NCBI GenBank assembly: GCA_030737875.1
Contig: CM060925.1
Coordinates: 485,375,514 to 485,439,513 of the forward strand
Direction of reading: 5' to 3'
Source: Allium sativum
Lineage: Eukaryota; Streptophyta; Magnoliopsida; Asparagales; Amaryllidaceae
DNA: 64,000 nucleotides
This document shows, in pieces, positions 24,523 to 36,770 of this stretch (position 1 is its first letter; the number at the start of each line of letters is the position of its first letter). The notes under the pieces are model-generated. The model did no database searches, had not been told where the DNA came from, and was given only the letters and a program-made list of their open reading frames with translations. A program made the position numbers and the translations under genes.

Positions 24523-26181
24523 TCAGTTGATGATTGGCCTGTTATTGGGTTGAACCAAGAGAGAGCCTTGCCCCTGAGGAGTCTGAGCGGCGTTTGAGGA
24601 TTGTAGATTCTTGATGTACTGTTGTAGTTTGCCATTCTGAATCATTTCCTCAATTATGCTTTGGAGAATTCTGCGTTCATTTGTATCATGACCTGGCAGC
24701 TTGTGGAGTCGACAGTACTTTCCAGAGTCTAGAGTTTTCTGCGTAACCTTGAACTTTGGTGGCTACGGATAGTGCTCCGTATCCTTGGTGGCAAGGAAAA
24801 TGTTTTCTATGGTATCATTTAGAGGAGTGAGTTCTGATGGGTTGTAGAAGCAAAACTTCTTGTTTGCCTTGCTGTTTTCCCCATCATTGGCTCGTTTCTG
24901 CCCCTGGATATCGTGCTGATTAAGCTGGATGTCAGCGCTTTTGGGAGGATCAACAGTCTGATGAAGCACAGGATGATCTCCCACTCTCATATACTCCTCG
25001 GCTTTCTTCTGGAACTTTTCCAGCGTGTTCGGCTCCTTCATTTTGATCCATCGACCGAATTCGCTATTCTTGTCTATAGCGCCGATTAGAGATGCTAAGA
25101 TCATGCGGGGGTCAGGATACCCTACTTCAGTTAAAGCGGTATTGAACCTCTTGAGGAAAGCTTTAACTGACTCTCCAGGATTCTGCTTCATTGATGTAAG
25201 GGAGATGACATCCTTAGCTTTTGTGGCCTGCAACCTGAAATGCTCTTTGAACTTATGAGTCAAATCATCAAAGCGATCGATGGATTTGGGCGGGAGCCTT
25301 GTAAACCATAGCGATGCGACACTTTCTAGATAGAGCGGGAAGCACAAGCACTTAATCTCATCCGTCGCTTTAGCCACATTCATGTGCCACTCATATCTGT
25401 ATAGGAAGTGATTTGGATCAGCAGTCCCATCGTATGGAGGCAAGGTGGGATGTGCGAACTTCTTCGGAAGCTCAGCTTTGCGAATTCTCCTGGTGAATGG
25501 GTTTCTGCTCGGAGAAAAATCCCATTCCCTTTCGCTATCTTTGCGGGTTAGGCCGTCTTTCATCATCCGCTTCACCACGTCCTCGATGTCCCCTTTTGAG
25601 TAGTGTCGCTTGGGAGAGCGGACCTCGATTTCCTTTCCGGATGCTTGATCGCGATTAGAGTGTATGGGTCCTTTTCCTTCAGCAAGGGAAGGTGCTCCCC
25701 TTTCAGGACTTGCGACTCGCCGGGCATCTCGATTGGAAACGCTTTTGGCTTTCAGCTTGGAAGCATGAATGTCGGCTCCGTTGAACCCTTCAATGTTATC
25801 ATTGCAATAATGATCGGAAGTTGATGAACTTGTGTTTCCCTCAAGGTTGACATGAGCCTTTTGAGGAGGAGCGGGATTGGCTTGAGCATTTAGGAGAGCG
25901 CTCACCTTATCCATCAAAGTTTGTTTAGCATCCACAAGAGTTTTGTTAGTATCCAACAAGGCTTTACTGGAAGCTTCCATCCGTTGGTGTAGATTAGCGA
26001 CAACGACATCTAGCTCGGCCCTTGTTACTCCAGCTCCGGTTATGGAATTTTGACCAACCTCGAAGCGGTTAGTAAGAGGTGTAGCTTCGTTGTTAGCAAC
26101 ATTGTTGACGTCGTCGTTGTTGTCTTTTTCTCCAACGGTTTTACTTGCGGTTTTCTTGGACTTAGCCATTATCTCGGACAT
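24523..26181 (-). pseudogene. gag: Element C gag (Tat-type), with internal stop
   Basis: A frame of 552 codons on the minus strand from ATG at 26181 (MSEIMAKSKK; the next ATG at 26169 is also possible). The reading frame also extends upstream through the primer site, but that part is leader and not gag. The capsid-like domain is clear: WFTRLPPKSIDRF, then KFKEHFRLQ, then PGESVKAFLKRFN and EFGRWIKMKEPN. It aligns well with the gag of H. An in-frame TAG at 24765-24763 cuts off the zinc-finger-like end (YCRLHKLPGHDTNER), in which the final cysteine has become arginine. Gag packages RNA into particles. With this as its only gene, C depends on another Tat element. Confidence 0.85.
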
Positions 26182-26311
26182 GGATTTGACTTTGGAAGAT
26201 AGCTCGTCGATTGGCCCAGATCTGAGATTTGCGAGATCTATGGTTGAAGCAAGCCTAGATCTTACGTGCAAAGTTCTTAACCTTGTCGAGTTTGGGAGAA
26301 GAGCGAATGCG

Positions 26312-26331
26312 GCCCCACGGTGGGCGCCAAA
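26312..26331 (-). other. Primer binding site region of element C
   Basis: The minus strand directly after the 5' LTR reads TTTGGCGCCCACCGTGGGGC. TGGCGCCC... starts are usual for Tat/Athila-type elements. I do not assign the tRNA. Confidence 0.75.
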
Positions 26332-27839
26332 TGTTTTAATCAAAATATGATCAAACACCAAATACGATGCTTTGAAAAGCGCATCGCCCGTTCAATGGCA
26401 AGGTGCTAAGAAAGCACGTTTCCAAATTAAGGGAGAGACACTATGAAGAGCATGTATGAAGAAATGTGAAGCCGTAATCACAAAAGTAAAAATGCAAAAT
26501 AAAGACAAGAGAATTTTTATAGTGGTTCGATTCGAGATGAATCTACATCCACTTTCCAAGCATTTTCATTACGAGATTCCATTTACAATATTTGCTCCTT
26601 TGCACATTCATGAGAGAACTTTTGAAATGCATTCAATTCTATGCTCCTTTGAGAATGATAGAAAGCTTCAGGTGATTATGCCAATCCTTCCATGAAAGCT
26701 ATGATCATGAGCTTGTGCATGAAATCCTTATGCTTTTTCATCCATGGAAAGTTATCCTCCTAAGCTCCTTAGCTCCTTGAAGATAAAGCTCCTTAGATCT
26801 TTGAAGTAAGAAGGTAGAGAGATGTGGAGATGCTAGAAATGCTTATGCTTATGCTCCAATGAAATCCATGCTCCACATGCTCCAAAGCTCCATTGATTTT
26901 TGAAGAGAGATGAGGAAGAGATGTAGAAATGCTTGAAGAAGCTCCAAAAAGCAATTTGATAGCACCTCCACGTAGTTCCCAAAAATCCCCCCTTTTCATG
27001 TGAATTATGAGGGGTATATATAGTTGGAGTTGAAGGGTAGTGGCAAACTTGTAATTTAGAGTGTAAAGTTGGCGCTAGGTTGGCAATTAGTTGGCGCATG
27101 GTTGGCATTGAGTTGGCGCTCGGCTGGCACCAAGCAGGAGTTGGAGCGACCAGCATCTGGAGCGATCAGCACTTGGAGCGACTAGCACTTTATATTGGGA
27201 GACCGACCTCTTTTCTATTTAAACAAGTGCGGGCACTATTCAAAATGGGGATCCAATATTACTCTTCTGCCATTCCTTTATTCCTTTTGTTCATTACTGT
27301 AGAGAACGGGGATTGGTAATTACGGAACATGCCATTGCCATTTATACTTTATTTCCTGAACCTGCTTCGTTCATTTTGGAGCTTGCTCGACCGAGTGCTT
27401 GTGCCGGTGACCGACCACCATGGATGAGCGTCCCCTTGAACCGACCAGCGCCTGGAGCTTGAGACCGACGAGGCGGAAGCTTGGACCGACCAGGTGGTGC
27501 TCCTCCCATGACCGACCAGCGCCTGGAGCTCGAGACCGACGAGGCGGAAGCTTGGACCGACCAGGTGGTGCTCCTCCCACGACCGACCAGCGCCTGGAGC
27601 TCGAGACCGACGAGGCGGAAGCTTGGACCGACCAGGTGGTGCTCCTCCCAAGACCGACCAGCGCCTGGAGCTCGAGACCGACGAGGTGGAAGCTTGGACC
27701 AACCGAGCACAACAGAGACTCGAGCTCGACCAGCAAGATCCGAACAGTTTTCTGATGATGCTCGATCCCAGGTTGGTGAACTTGTATTGTTCGACAAAAT
27801 GCTCAAGTGAATTTTCTTGGTAGTTAACAGTAGTTAACA
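26332..27839 (-). repeat. 5' LTR of element C
   Basis: Length is 1508 bp, from TGTTTTAATC to AGTTAACA. It contains the intact target site of B (about 26462-26466), the AGTGG...CCACTATAAA motif (about 26560-26516), a TATA-like box (27023-27015) and the 71-bp array (27439-27700). It differs from the left LTR at scattered sites. Confidence 0.92.
27439..27700. repeat. 71-bp tandem repeat in C 5' LTR
   Basis: Nearly four copies of the same 71-bp unit as at 22051-22310. The overlapping frames it generates are repeat artefacts. Confidence 0.92.
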
Positions 27840-29023
27840 AAGCAATCACAAACAAACATGCATCCATGACTCGATAATACCACATTACGACAAATCATGT
27901 TAAGGTTAGTCGAACCACCAATCGGGTTCGTCACCACTAAAGGTCTATCGACAATTTCGGGCTCCAATCCCAAACTATCTACCAGGTCATTAGATATGAA
28001 AGAACTGAAAGCTCCGGTATCAAACAAAACTCTAACAGGAACATCATAAATAGAAAGTATACCTTGAATAACGACATTCTTTCCCTTCTCCGCCGCAGTT
28101 GGGGAATTCGACGAAGAAGGAATAGCATTAAGGGCATATGCTTTCACCATCTGCTTTTCTTTAGGGGGTTGTAGACACTTGTCCTTGTGATGTCCCACTT
28201 GGCCACAGTTGAAGCACTTCCTATCCGCTGGCTTGGCCTGACAATTACTAGCATAATGGCCCTTCTTACCACAACTGAAGCACTCAACATCTTTCTTATT
28301 CTTTTTCTTCTGGCCATCCTTGGTCTGATTCTTCTTTCTCTTATTTTGAGAACCATTCTTGCCTCCACCGCTTGCTTGCGGCTTTAGCTCCTCTACAGAT
28401 GCAACTTCAGTCTTCGACTTAGGGTAAAGACTCTCTGACCTCAATGCTTTCCCTACAATCGATTCAAACATCTCATCGATGTGGTTAATAAGCCTTTCCC
28501 CCTCTCGTTTTTCTTCTCGGTAGTATCTATTAGGGATAACCCATATTTCGACAAAGTGTCGAATTCGGCAATATACTCCGAGACAGCTCTGCCATTCTGC
28601 CTAAGTTCCAAGAATTTCTTAAACAACACTGACTTCTGAGAAGCTGGAATGAACTTTTCGCTAAAAGCGAACCTTAAACTGATCCCAAGTAATCTGATCC
28701 TCGGGAGTAGCTGCCTTTATAGCATTCCACCAATTCATTGCCCGTCCTTGCAGCTGACGGGATGCTAGCCTTCTTGTCATCGCATCCTCGATACCCAAAT
28801 CTTCAAAGATACGCTCGCAGCTATCCAACCAATCTTGAACACCCGTAGCCGACTCCGTTCCGTGGAACGGCTTCCCACCAAGACTAGTATAATCCTTGTT
28901 CAGCTTGGCGAAATCTACCCTAGCCGCCTGCACTATTGGACCACCTCCATTACCAGCATTGGGAGATGCCCCCTGAACATCTCTAAGCATCTCTCTCATG
29001 AGGTCAGTAGACATCGTCCTCAT
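27840..29023 (-). pseudogene. gag: Element D gag and protease start (broken)
   Basis: The minus-strand frame starts at ATG 29023 (MRTMSTDLMREML). The gag domain carries FHGTESATGVQDWLDSCERIF and WWNAIKAATPEDQITWDQF. A TAG at 28663-28661 ends this frame; the homologous reading continues one frame over (SEKFIPASQKSVLF) until about 28505, then returns to the first frame. Two CCHC zinc knuckles follow (CFSCGKKGHYASNC and CFNCGQVGHHKDKC, about 28282-28175). The protease has the active-site motif LFDTGA near 28020. Element C interrupts the frame at 27840, and protease resumes at 10221. Confidence 0.88.
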
Positions 29024-29281
29024 GTCAGCAGCATTCCCATTATTGGCTCCTCTACCGGTACCCCTTGCATATCAGCTCATCGTTCAATCTGTAAAGAGAA
29101 AACGATTAACCATCTCCATAGTGGTGCCAGTGCAGTGCGACTTCATCCTTAACTATAGTAATAGTATATATATAGCTTTTGAAAACCAAAATAATCACAA
29201 ATACGCGCTCTCATATACGTATTATCTCTCCCTGATGTCTTTCCCTAGGTTAATTACGCAACCTAGAGCTCTGATACCCAG
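29024..29281 (-). other. Leader and primer binding site of element D
   Basis: On the minus strand the 5' LTR ends at 29282 and is followed by TGGGTATCAGAGC (29280-29268). This is the iMet primer site with one extra G. About 240 bases of untranslated leader separate it from the gag ATG at 29023. Confidence 0.75.
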
Positions 29282-31776
29282 TGCGACGGCCCGCCCCACA
29301 CCAGTCGGCATTTCCTCCGAAAGTGCGCTGTACACATGCCCGACTAGCCCGGAACAGTCGTCAAAAAAGGAAAGAAGAGAATGAACTAATAAAGAACCTA
29401 TAGAATGTCTCAAAATGCAAGGAATAAAATATAATAACAACATACTTGACATGAATAGGCGAGACAATGCATAAGCTGAAAACTAAACATCATAACAGCG
29501 GAAAATCCAAATAAAGTTTATGTCCCACATCATTATTATTACAACTTTAATCTGTCTCTAAATTAAAAGAAAGGAAGGGTGCACTATTAATGCCTAAAGT
29601 AGTGACCAGCAGCGACACATGAGAATATATATATATATATCATACGTGGAAGCCTCCTGCTCGTCTCCGGTACATCTACTCGTGCATACCATCTGACCTG
29701 TCTCTAGTCTGCTCGTGAGAGCACCCATAGTAATAAGAAGAGGCATCAAACTCTGGGTCAGAAAAAATGTCTGGTATGAGCGATAAGCAGGTAAACAGCT
29801 AAACAGAACAATAACAGGTATACTAAACCACACCTAAACCTGGACCTGCAATCAAAGAGTTAGCACTACATACCGTACAATACTCTAAGGTGCCACTAAA
29901 CAGATGGCGTAAAAATACGGGGGTGGGGGTGTGCATGTCATAGTGATGGCAAACGAATCAAACATAGCAACAATCCTCACATCTCTCACTCAGTGTGTAA
30001 AGCATACGATGTCCACCACTGTCAATCACTAGACTCATCGAAGTTTTGACGGAGTTCGACTTGTACAACTACTGCTACTACCAAACTCACCCCATGGGGT
30101 CATGACCAAACCTTTACAAATGACCCCACTTCGTTGGTCTATAGCCCTTTAGTCGTACCTAGGCCACTGTGGCCCTGAATCCGTTCACGTACTCCCTACA
30201 CATAGTGATCCAAAGTTATAGACATCGACAACCCCATAGCACGCATCTCGCAGCAAAGCCCAACTCATGAAGTTAACTCGCTGGTTCCCAACTAGATCCT
30301 GAGTACAAACTTCCCACCTTGACTACCTTTGCATCTCAGATTTTTGGTCTTCACCTTTTTCTCCGGATCGGTCTTCATTTCTTCACTTCACTTTGCTTCA
30401 AATCGTGGTCACCAGCTCCTCGGTCCGGATCGGAATACCCCATGCGAGTCACGTCGTGCTCCTCTAGCTCGTGACTCATCGCCAGGTCCTACTCGTGATG
30501 CAACGCCATTGGCTCGGAGTTCACTAAGCGGCTCGGATCGCATACTCCTCCCTAAGCAATCAGATCGGTTTGGAAGTGGTCTCCCTTCGAGGTACAAGAA
30601 GCTCAAGCCCTCCTCTCTACTCCGGGTCGGATCGAGGAATCTCCGGCGGATCGGTTCGGGAGTGACCATTCGGGTCGGGTCGGGTTCCATCACCACAAGC
30701 GGATCGAGTCGGAGAAGGTGTTGCGATCGGGTAAGACGATCCGATCCGATCCGGGCATTTTCCTGCACTTTGTCCAGCAAGCTATTTACGCCATTCGACG
30801 ACGTTTTCAACTAATCTAACACTTCTAGATAGTCACAAATCATACCATACAGTCATAGCAACATATATAATCATCCACAAACAGCAAAACAACAATCATA
30901 GCATGTAAAATGGATCAAACATACCCAAAACCCCATATTTTCCCTTAAGCATGTTTTGGCAAAACTAATGATATGATTAGTAAAACTTAACCAAATCCAA
31001 CCAAATTTCTAACAGAGGTTTAAAACATTATTTTCGAATTTATAAATATTTTCCTAGAATTTTATCATGTTTAGATTCGCTAATTAACACTAATTATCCT
31101 TAATTAACCATAATCAGTGAGGAACTATGCAAATCACTCACCTTGACCACAAATAATATACCAAATCTGAAATGAATCTCTGTTTGGCGCCGTTCCCAAT
31201 ACAACATAGCAGCTTTAACCTTGCTTTGGCGCCAATCCTCTTTAATTTGAGGTTGCTAAGCTTAATCCTTGATTAGAAAGTGATTTGGAGATGTTTTAGT
31301 GGTTGGAGGCCATTATTAGAGTTCTTAGGAGGTAAATGGCGGCTAGAAATCTGAAATAAAATGGAAACCTAACTCATTTCAGCCTCCCCATAACCCTAAT
31401 CCCGAAATGAGTTATGGGCCCATTTACTAATCACCTCATTTGGCCCGGTTAAGCAGTTTTTCACCATCTGAAACTTGTTTCAGCCATATCTCTCAAACGG
31501 TGAGTCCGTTTGGCTAATGTGACCACTCTACGGAAAGACAAACCATCATCTGGAGCCAATGGAAGTGGTTTCAGGTCAAAACTCCTTTCTAATCACAAGT
31601 TATGGCCAAAACAGTATCAGCTAGGGGCAAAACGGTCATTTAAAAATCGGCAAAAATCATGAACATGGGAAATGACCCCAATAGCCGTTTCCCAAAGTTA
31701 CATGACCGTACGACTCTGTATGTGAAAGAAATAAATATTCTACGATCCTATGATGCGTAGAATGCGGGTCGTTACC
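29282..31776 (-). repeat. 5' LTR of element D
   Basis: Length about 2.5 kb. The left end starts TGCGACGGCCCGC next to the primer site. The right end reads GCGGGTCGTTACC, whose complement GGTAACGACCCGC mirrors the left end; the terminal base appears mutated from the usual TG. It contains an (AT)n run (29634-29650) and a segment rich in GGATCGG/CCGATCC words (about 30415-30765). The open frames there (30329-30814 plus, 30409-30810 minus) fully overlap and look like by-products of that composition. Confidence 0.65.
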
Positions 31777-31942
31777 GAAATTTTGCTAGGAAGCCAAAAA
31801 TTCGACGAGATAAATTTTTTTGGATTCATAATGACAAATCATTGTTGAGTTCCAAAATGCACGTCGAACGGAGTCAGTATGTGGTCGTGCGCGATAAAAC
31901 AGTTAGGGTAAAACTGACAATCAATTTACAAAGGAACATTAT
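31777..31942. other. Unassigned spacer
   Basis: 166 bases between the D LTR and the next LTR-like start. No gene or repeat recognised. Confidence 0.4.
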
Positions 31943-33103
31943 TGTGACGATCCCAGAATTCAATTCCATTTTTTTATTTTCTGGATTTGTATCGTCAAAT
32001 AGTGGTTAAATTCAAAAGGGCATGATTTTTGGAGTTACCGTTTGGACGTACAAGAATAAAAAGGTATGCTAAAATCGCATTTTAGGAGCTTATTAGAGCA
32101 TATTTGAGAATTTTAATGAAAGGTCAAACGAGCTCGGAATTCGACGAAACTTTATTCGTTGGACTTGTCTTGACGTGTATTATCTTGTGTTTAAAATCCG
32201 GGGCAAACGGAGATCATTTGTATTTGGGCGATTAAATGGAAGAAGAGATAAAATCTCTTTTTGCTTCTTTCCTTTCTTCACTTTTCTCTTCCTCCTCTTT
32301 CATCCTCTTTCCCTTTTAATGGTGAACTATCCCCCCTAGCACCAACCGCCGCCCCTTCCCTCACAGCCACCGCCGGCCACCACTCCTCTTCTCCTTCTTC
32401 TCTCCTCCTCTCTCTCCTTCTCTCCTCTTTTATACCAAATCAAACCCTAACCCTAAATCCACCAAATCACCTCCACCGCCGCCGCGACCACCACCACCCT
32501 CCCTCCGACCAGTCAGGTACCCACGCCGCCATTCAAGCCACCAGCTACGGCCATGGGCCCGACCTTGGCCATTCAGGCCACTTCTCTAGCCTTCACCCTT
32601 TCTACATCCGTAAACTAAGATAAGTGAGCAGAAATTGTTTATTTAAATTCTCAGTCCAAAAACCCAAAAATGATCCGCGGTCTTATGAATTCTTCCTTCA
32701 ATAGCAGCTTCACAAAATCATACTGTACAACTTTAGGAGATCCATCATCATCTCTGATCCTTCATTTCCTAAGGCCTTTCACTGGAAACCGCGCTCCCTA
32801 TTTTCGAACAAATCCACTTTAAAAGAACAAAAATGCCTCATGCTCTACTTTCTCTTCTCAAGTCATACAACTTTTCAAAGTCCCTCATTGTCAAAATTAA
32901 TTGTCACCTCAAAATCCTTCGCAATCCCGAAAAATTCATAAAGCCCAAACTCCTGTTTCTTGATAGAATCGAGTTTTCCAATCGTTCATTGATGTAACTC
33001 ATCACTTGTGTTCCCACACTGCTTAGTTCTAACTTAGAGAACAAGCTCCTTAAAAACTACAATATTTTAAAAGATACTCTAGGTACAAATGAATATGTGC
33101 TTT
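31943..33103 (+). repeat. LTR-like segment J (unpaired)
   Basis: It starts TGTGACGATCCCAGAATTC, a typical gypsy LTR start. It shares with G and L a phrase of the type AATTCGACGAAAC...TTGGA (about 32138-32162). A pyrimidine-rich leader-like tract at 32260-32420 produces a low-complexity frame (32261-32623). No primer site or second copy is present. The right end is not defined and may be cut by K. Confidence 0.4.
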
Positions 33104-36100
33104 TGTAACATACCGACTTTCCCATACTCTTTGAGTTGACTAATTACATCCCAAGTCCAACCCAAATTGCACAGGAAAGCAGATAGTTATTAGAAAGAAA
33201 TTAGAGGGTGAGATAAGAAAGAAAGAAATATTAGAATAGAAGAAGAAGAAGAATCAACATAACACAAAGTCTCACATCGCAGCGGAACAAAATACAATAT
33301 ATAAATAGAACTTTATTGAGAGCTTGAAATAAAACTTACAATCATCATAGTACATCAATACATTTGGACAGTTATAACAACCAGTCCTCTTACACAACAC
33401 ACAACGGATTAACTACTATATAACATCATATGTCTGATCTCTTCTAGTTTGTCTCCTTACAACACTCAATGACCTGAACCTGTACTCGGTCTAACCCAAG
33501 CATTTCAAATACCGGGTCAGTCTGGTGACCCAGTGAGAAACCCATTAAGTTTATAAAGCACACATATTGATTTTTAAATTCAAAATCCTTTCGAAAGAAA
33601 AGGATAACAGTAAGACTAGCCCACACATAAACATGGACAGTTTTTACTTTATTATAACCTAAAACAGTTTTGAAATCATATCCTATTCTGATATTATAAT
33701 ATTATCTAAATACGAATAAATATCCATCTAGAACAACGCTTGCATCTCACGCTCCACACATATAGTATATAATCAAAACCACGGGCGCTTTTGGAGATTG
33801 GATTCCCACTATGACAAGGTGTTGAACCACCTTCCGATAGTGTATCTCTAGAGGGGAATACATTGGATTCAACAAAAATGTCTTGCAGCCTGGGCCACAC
33901 ATGACCGACCACTCATTTCGCTTGAGTGTATCGAATGTATATCACCAATGGTTGGGTGCGACCCACCGTTTCCCAAAAGGGACATCATTGAAATAGATTA
34001 AAGAATGGAATGGAATTTCTCTAGATAGGTGATTATACACCCTAATGGAAGCGACCCACATAGTCGCGCTGCCTGCTCGATTTCTGCCATTTCCCGGTTG
34101 ATGAGGCTTGAGGTTTAAAATTTCATTTTTAGATCAGCACATCACTTTGAATACCACATCGTCAGATTCGTCAAATCACTAATTGACGTCTTCAAAAAAA
34201 TACACTGGGCACGTTTGAAGAAATCAATGTACGTGACCATCTGGAAATACTCTGTCAGACACTCGTACATACAAGTCATCCAGGAACAGGATGAACCGAA
34301 GACACTCTCCTGCTACATCCTAGGAATCACCCAAAGGATCAGTAGCGAGAAGTTCTTGCAATCCGTAAAATCTCAACCACGACCGAATCACAGTTTAAAA
34401 ACCGTTGGTAGGTAGCCAGAGAAATTCAACAACAATCCTTCCGCGTATGAAGATTCACTATCTTCAATGCTCCATCTTGACTAGCCTTTGAATATTTCAA
34501 TGTTTACGTATTTGTTGGTCGGAATGGTTTTCGAATTAAATTCAATCCCGGTCTTTCCATACCAACAACCGATTTGGCAAGATTTTGATAGTCAATGATT
34601 TAACTATCAAAATAAACAACCATCATCCATAGAAAAATAAAGTGGATTCATTGGTTCAGTATACAGCGTCACTTGACCCATTTAGTTAAACAATTATTAA
34701 TTAAATTTCAAAATCTTCCAATATTTCGAATTCCACTTTTAAATTCTTATTTCCAAATCAAATTGTTTAACTTATAACTCTTCAATTTATAGCTTATAAT
34801 CTTCCTCACGGAAATATTAACTTAACTTCTTCAACTACCATCGTTTCTAAACTAATATCATTCTTGGATAATCATGAAGTCGTCACAAGTTGGGGTATTT
34901 TATTTACGTCTCATATCTTGAGTCGTCAACACTCTTATCTTTGGAATATATAGAAGTTTATAAACGAAATCTTATTCAAATAATATCCCAGCACTTCTAT
35001 TTATTTTAGAATCCTTTTTAAATAACTATATATAGATTAGTTTTATTTAAATAAACTCCTTTCACATTAAAATATTTATTTCTGGATCTTTATTGCCAGA
35101 TTCTTACTTTTATAACCAAGTCCAATCCGCTAAGGTTCCCATTCGATTTCAACTCACATCAATCTTGTTTAAAACTTCCCTTTTATATAATTCCTTCCCA
35201 GAAATAAGTCAAAATCTAACACATATAAATATGAGTAAACTTATTAAAATTCTTTTTAGTTACAAACAAGATCTTACTCAACTAATTCCCTTTATCACCA
35301 TTTCCATTTCAGTCTGGTCCCTTTTCAAATATTATTCACTTTTAAAGTTAATATTATTCTTTTATAGGAATATAGGCTCAAAAACACTTGGTTTCCTTTG
35401 AAAACACTATTATATATTCGAAAATTGCCTATCGAGTCGCTTTAAGAATTCATGTTCATATTGTACTTTACATATCAACCTCTCGTTAGTCCTTTACATC
35501 AAATATTTTACTTCATTATCAACTATAAATAATTAATCTTTTCAAAAGATTACTTAAAATGATACTTTACTTCAATGATAATTAAAAATCCAATGATAGT
35601 TTTTAATAATCAATTCTCGTTCAAGTAGTCGAGTTTGTTATCTCAAACAATATTACTTTGTTAACCATTTCCATCTAATTCTTTCCTTTAAAATAATTTC
35701 ATTTGATTTAATTTATAATCTAATTAAATAATCCCATTTACTGGTTTATTGGAAAAATAATAATTAATTCTGCCCTTGACCATTTTGTTAATCGTTGCTC
35801 ATTTGCTTACAATATTCATTAACTTATAAATCTTGTTTTATATACTCGTTTTATAATTACAAGATAAATATAATTATTTATTTCTTTATTAACATCATTT
35901 ATAATATAATCTATATAAAATAGATTTCAAATCTATGTTTAGCTATAAAAACAAATTTATAACTTCCTTTCCATCGATTTACCTGACGGTAAATCAACCT
36001 CTATAAAACGATTCATTCACAGGCCATCTGTCGATAATTACTCAACTGGTATCACCCATTGGTTAATATCAAACAAGTGTCTGACTAGGTTTCAACAATC

Positions 36101-36770
36101 AACAATCAACAATCAATCATGTTAATTAAACAGTTCAAATATGAGAGTAACAACATATTTGAGTAATCCGGTTGGGTTCCTCCAACCTGTCCTTCCCTGC
36201 ATCACAATAGGTTACCTTACACTTAATACAATAATATATTTAGTCATTACGATAACCATAAATGAACAGTTCAACTAATAACAGACAACAAACAATTTAT
36301 AACATCCAACCAAGCATTAAATTATTCATTTAATACATTTATATTACTATAAACGTAACCAACAAGGTAAGTTACCTCGTTTGGAATCTAATCGTTAAGA
36401 TAGCGATTTAATCCGATTAAATTAAACAAACGCTTAATTTAATCCATGAATATTAAATAATATTCAACATACGAACAAACAGTCATCCAATCATCAACCA
36501 TTAGAAAACATTGCACACAAAATAAAAACCCAACTTATATAAATATAAACGGGATAAACTGAGTGAGCTAAACTCACCTTGGTCTCATCCGTTGATTAAA
36601 ACGGTCCATTTTAATAAAATTAAACATTATCAAAAATTTCGGTAGCTTCCCACTTTGACCAATCCCGCACTCCACTGTAGTGCTCATCCACACGATCACA
36701 TCGCCTTTGTTTCGTTTAATTCTGGTAATGAAATCATGAGTTATTTATAGTAAAAGCGATACGATTAATT
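33104..36770 (-). repeat. LTR-like segment K (degenerate, right end undefined)
   Basis: It begins TGTAACATACCGAC on the plus strand. The order resembles the LTRs of A and B: an AT-rich polyadenylation-like stretch (33300-33350), a GGGTCAGTCTGGTGACCC hairpin (33515-33535), a long AT-rich core and a minus-strand TATA-like box at 36750-36742. No internal region, primer site or matching copy is visible. Open frames here are short and AT-driven. Confidence 0.35.

Larger units (their letters stand above)
10222..27839 (-). mobile_element. Element C: gag-only Tat-type LTR retrotransposon, carrying nested element B
   Basis: Both LTRs run from TGTTTTAATC to AGTTAACA. The right (5') LTR is 26332-27839 (1508 bp). 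The left (3') LTR is split by B into 10222-10356 and 21079-22451. The primer site adjoins 26332 and the purine tract adjoins 22451, so transcription is on the minus strand. The only recognisable gene is gag; there is no protease, RT or integrase, so the element is non-autonomous. The AAGCA duplication on both sides shows insertion into the protease of D. Confidence 0.9.

Noticed and set aside
30329..30814. 161-codon plus and 133-codon minus frames
   Set aside because: They lie fully on top of each other in a GATC-rich part of the D LTR and have no domain.
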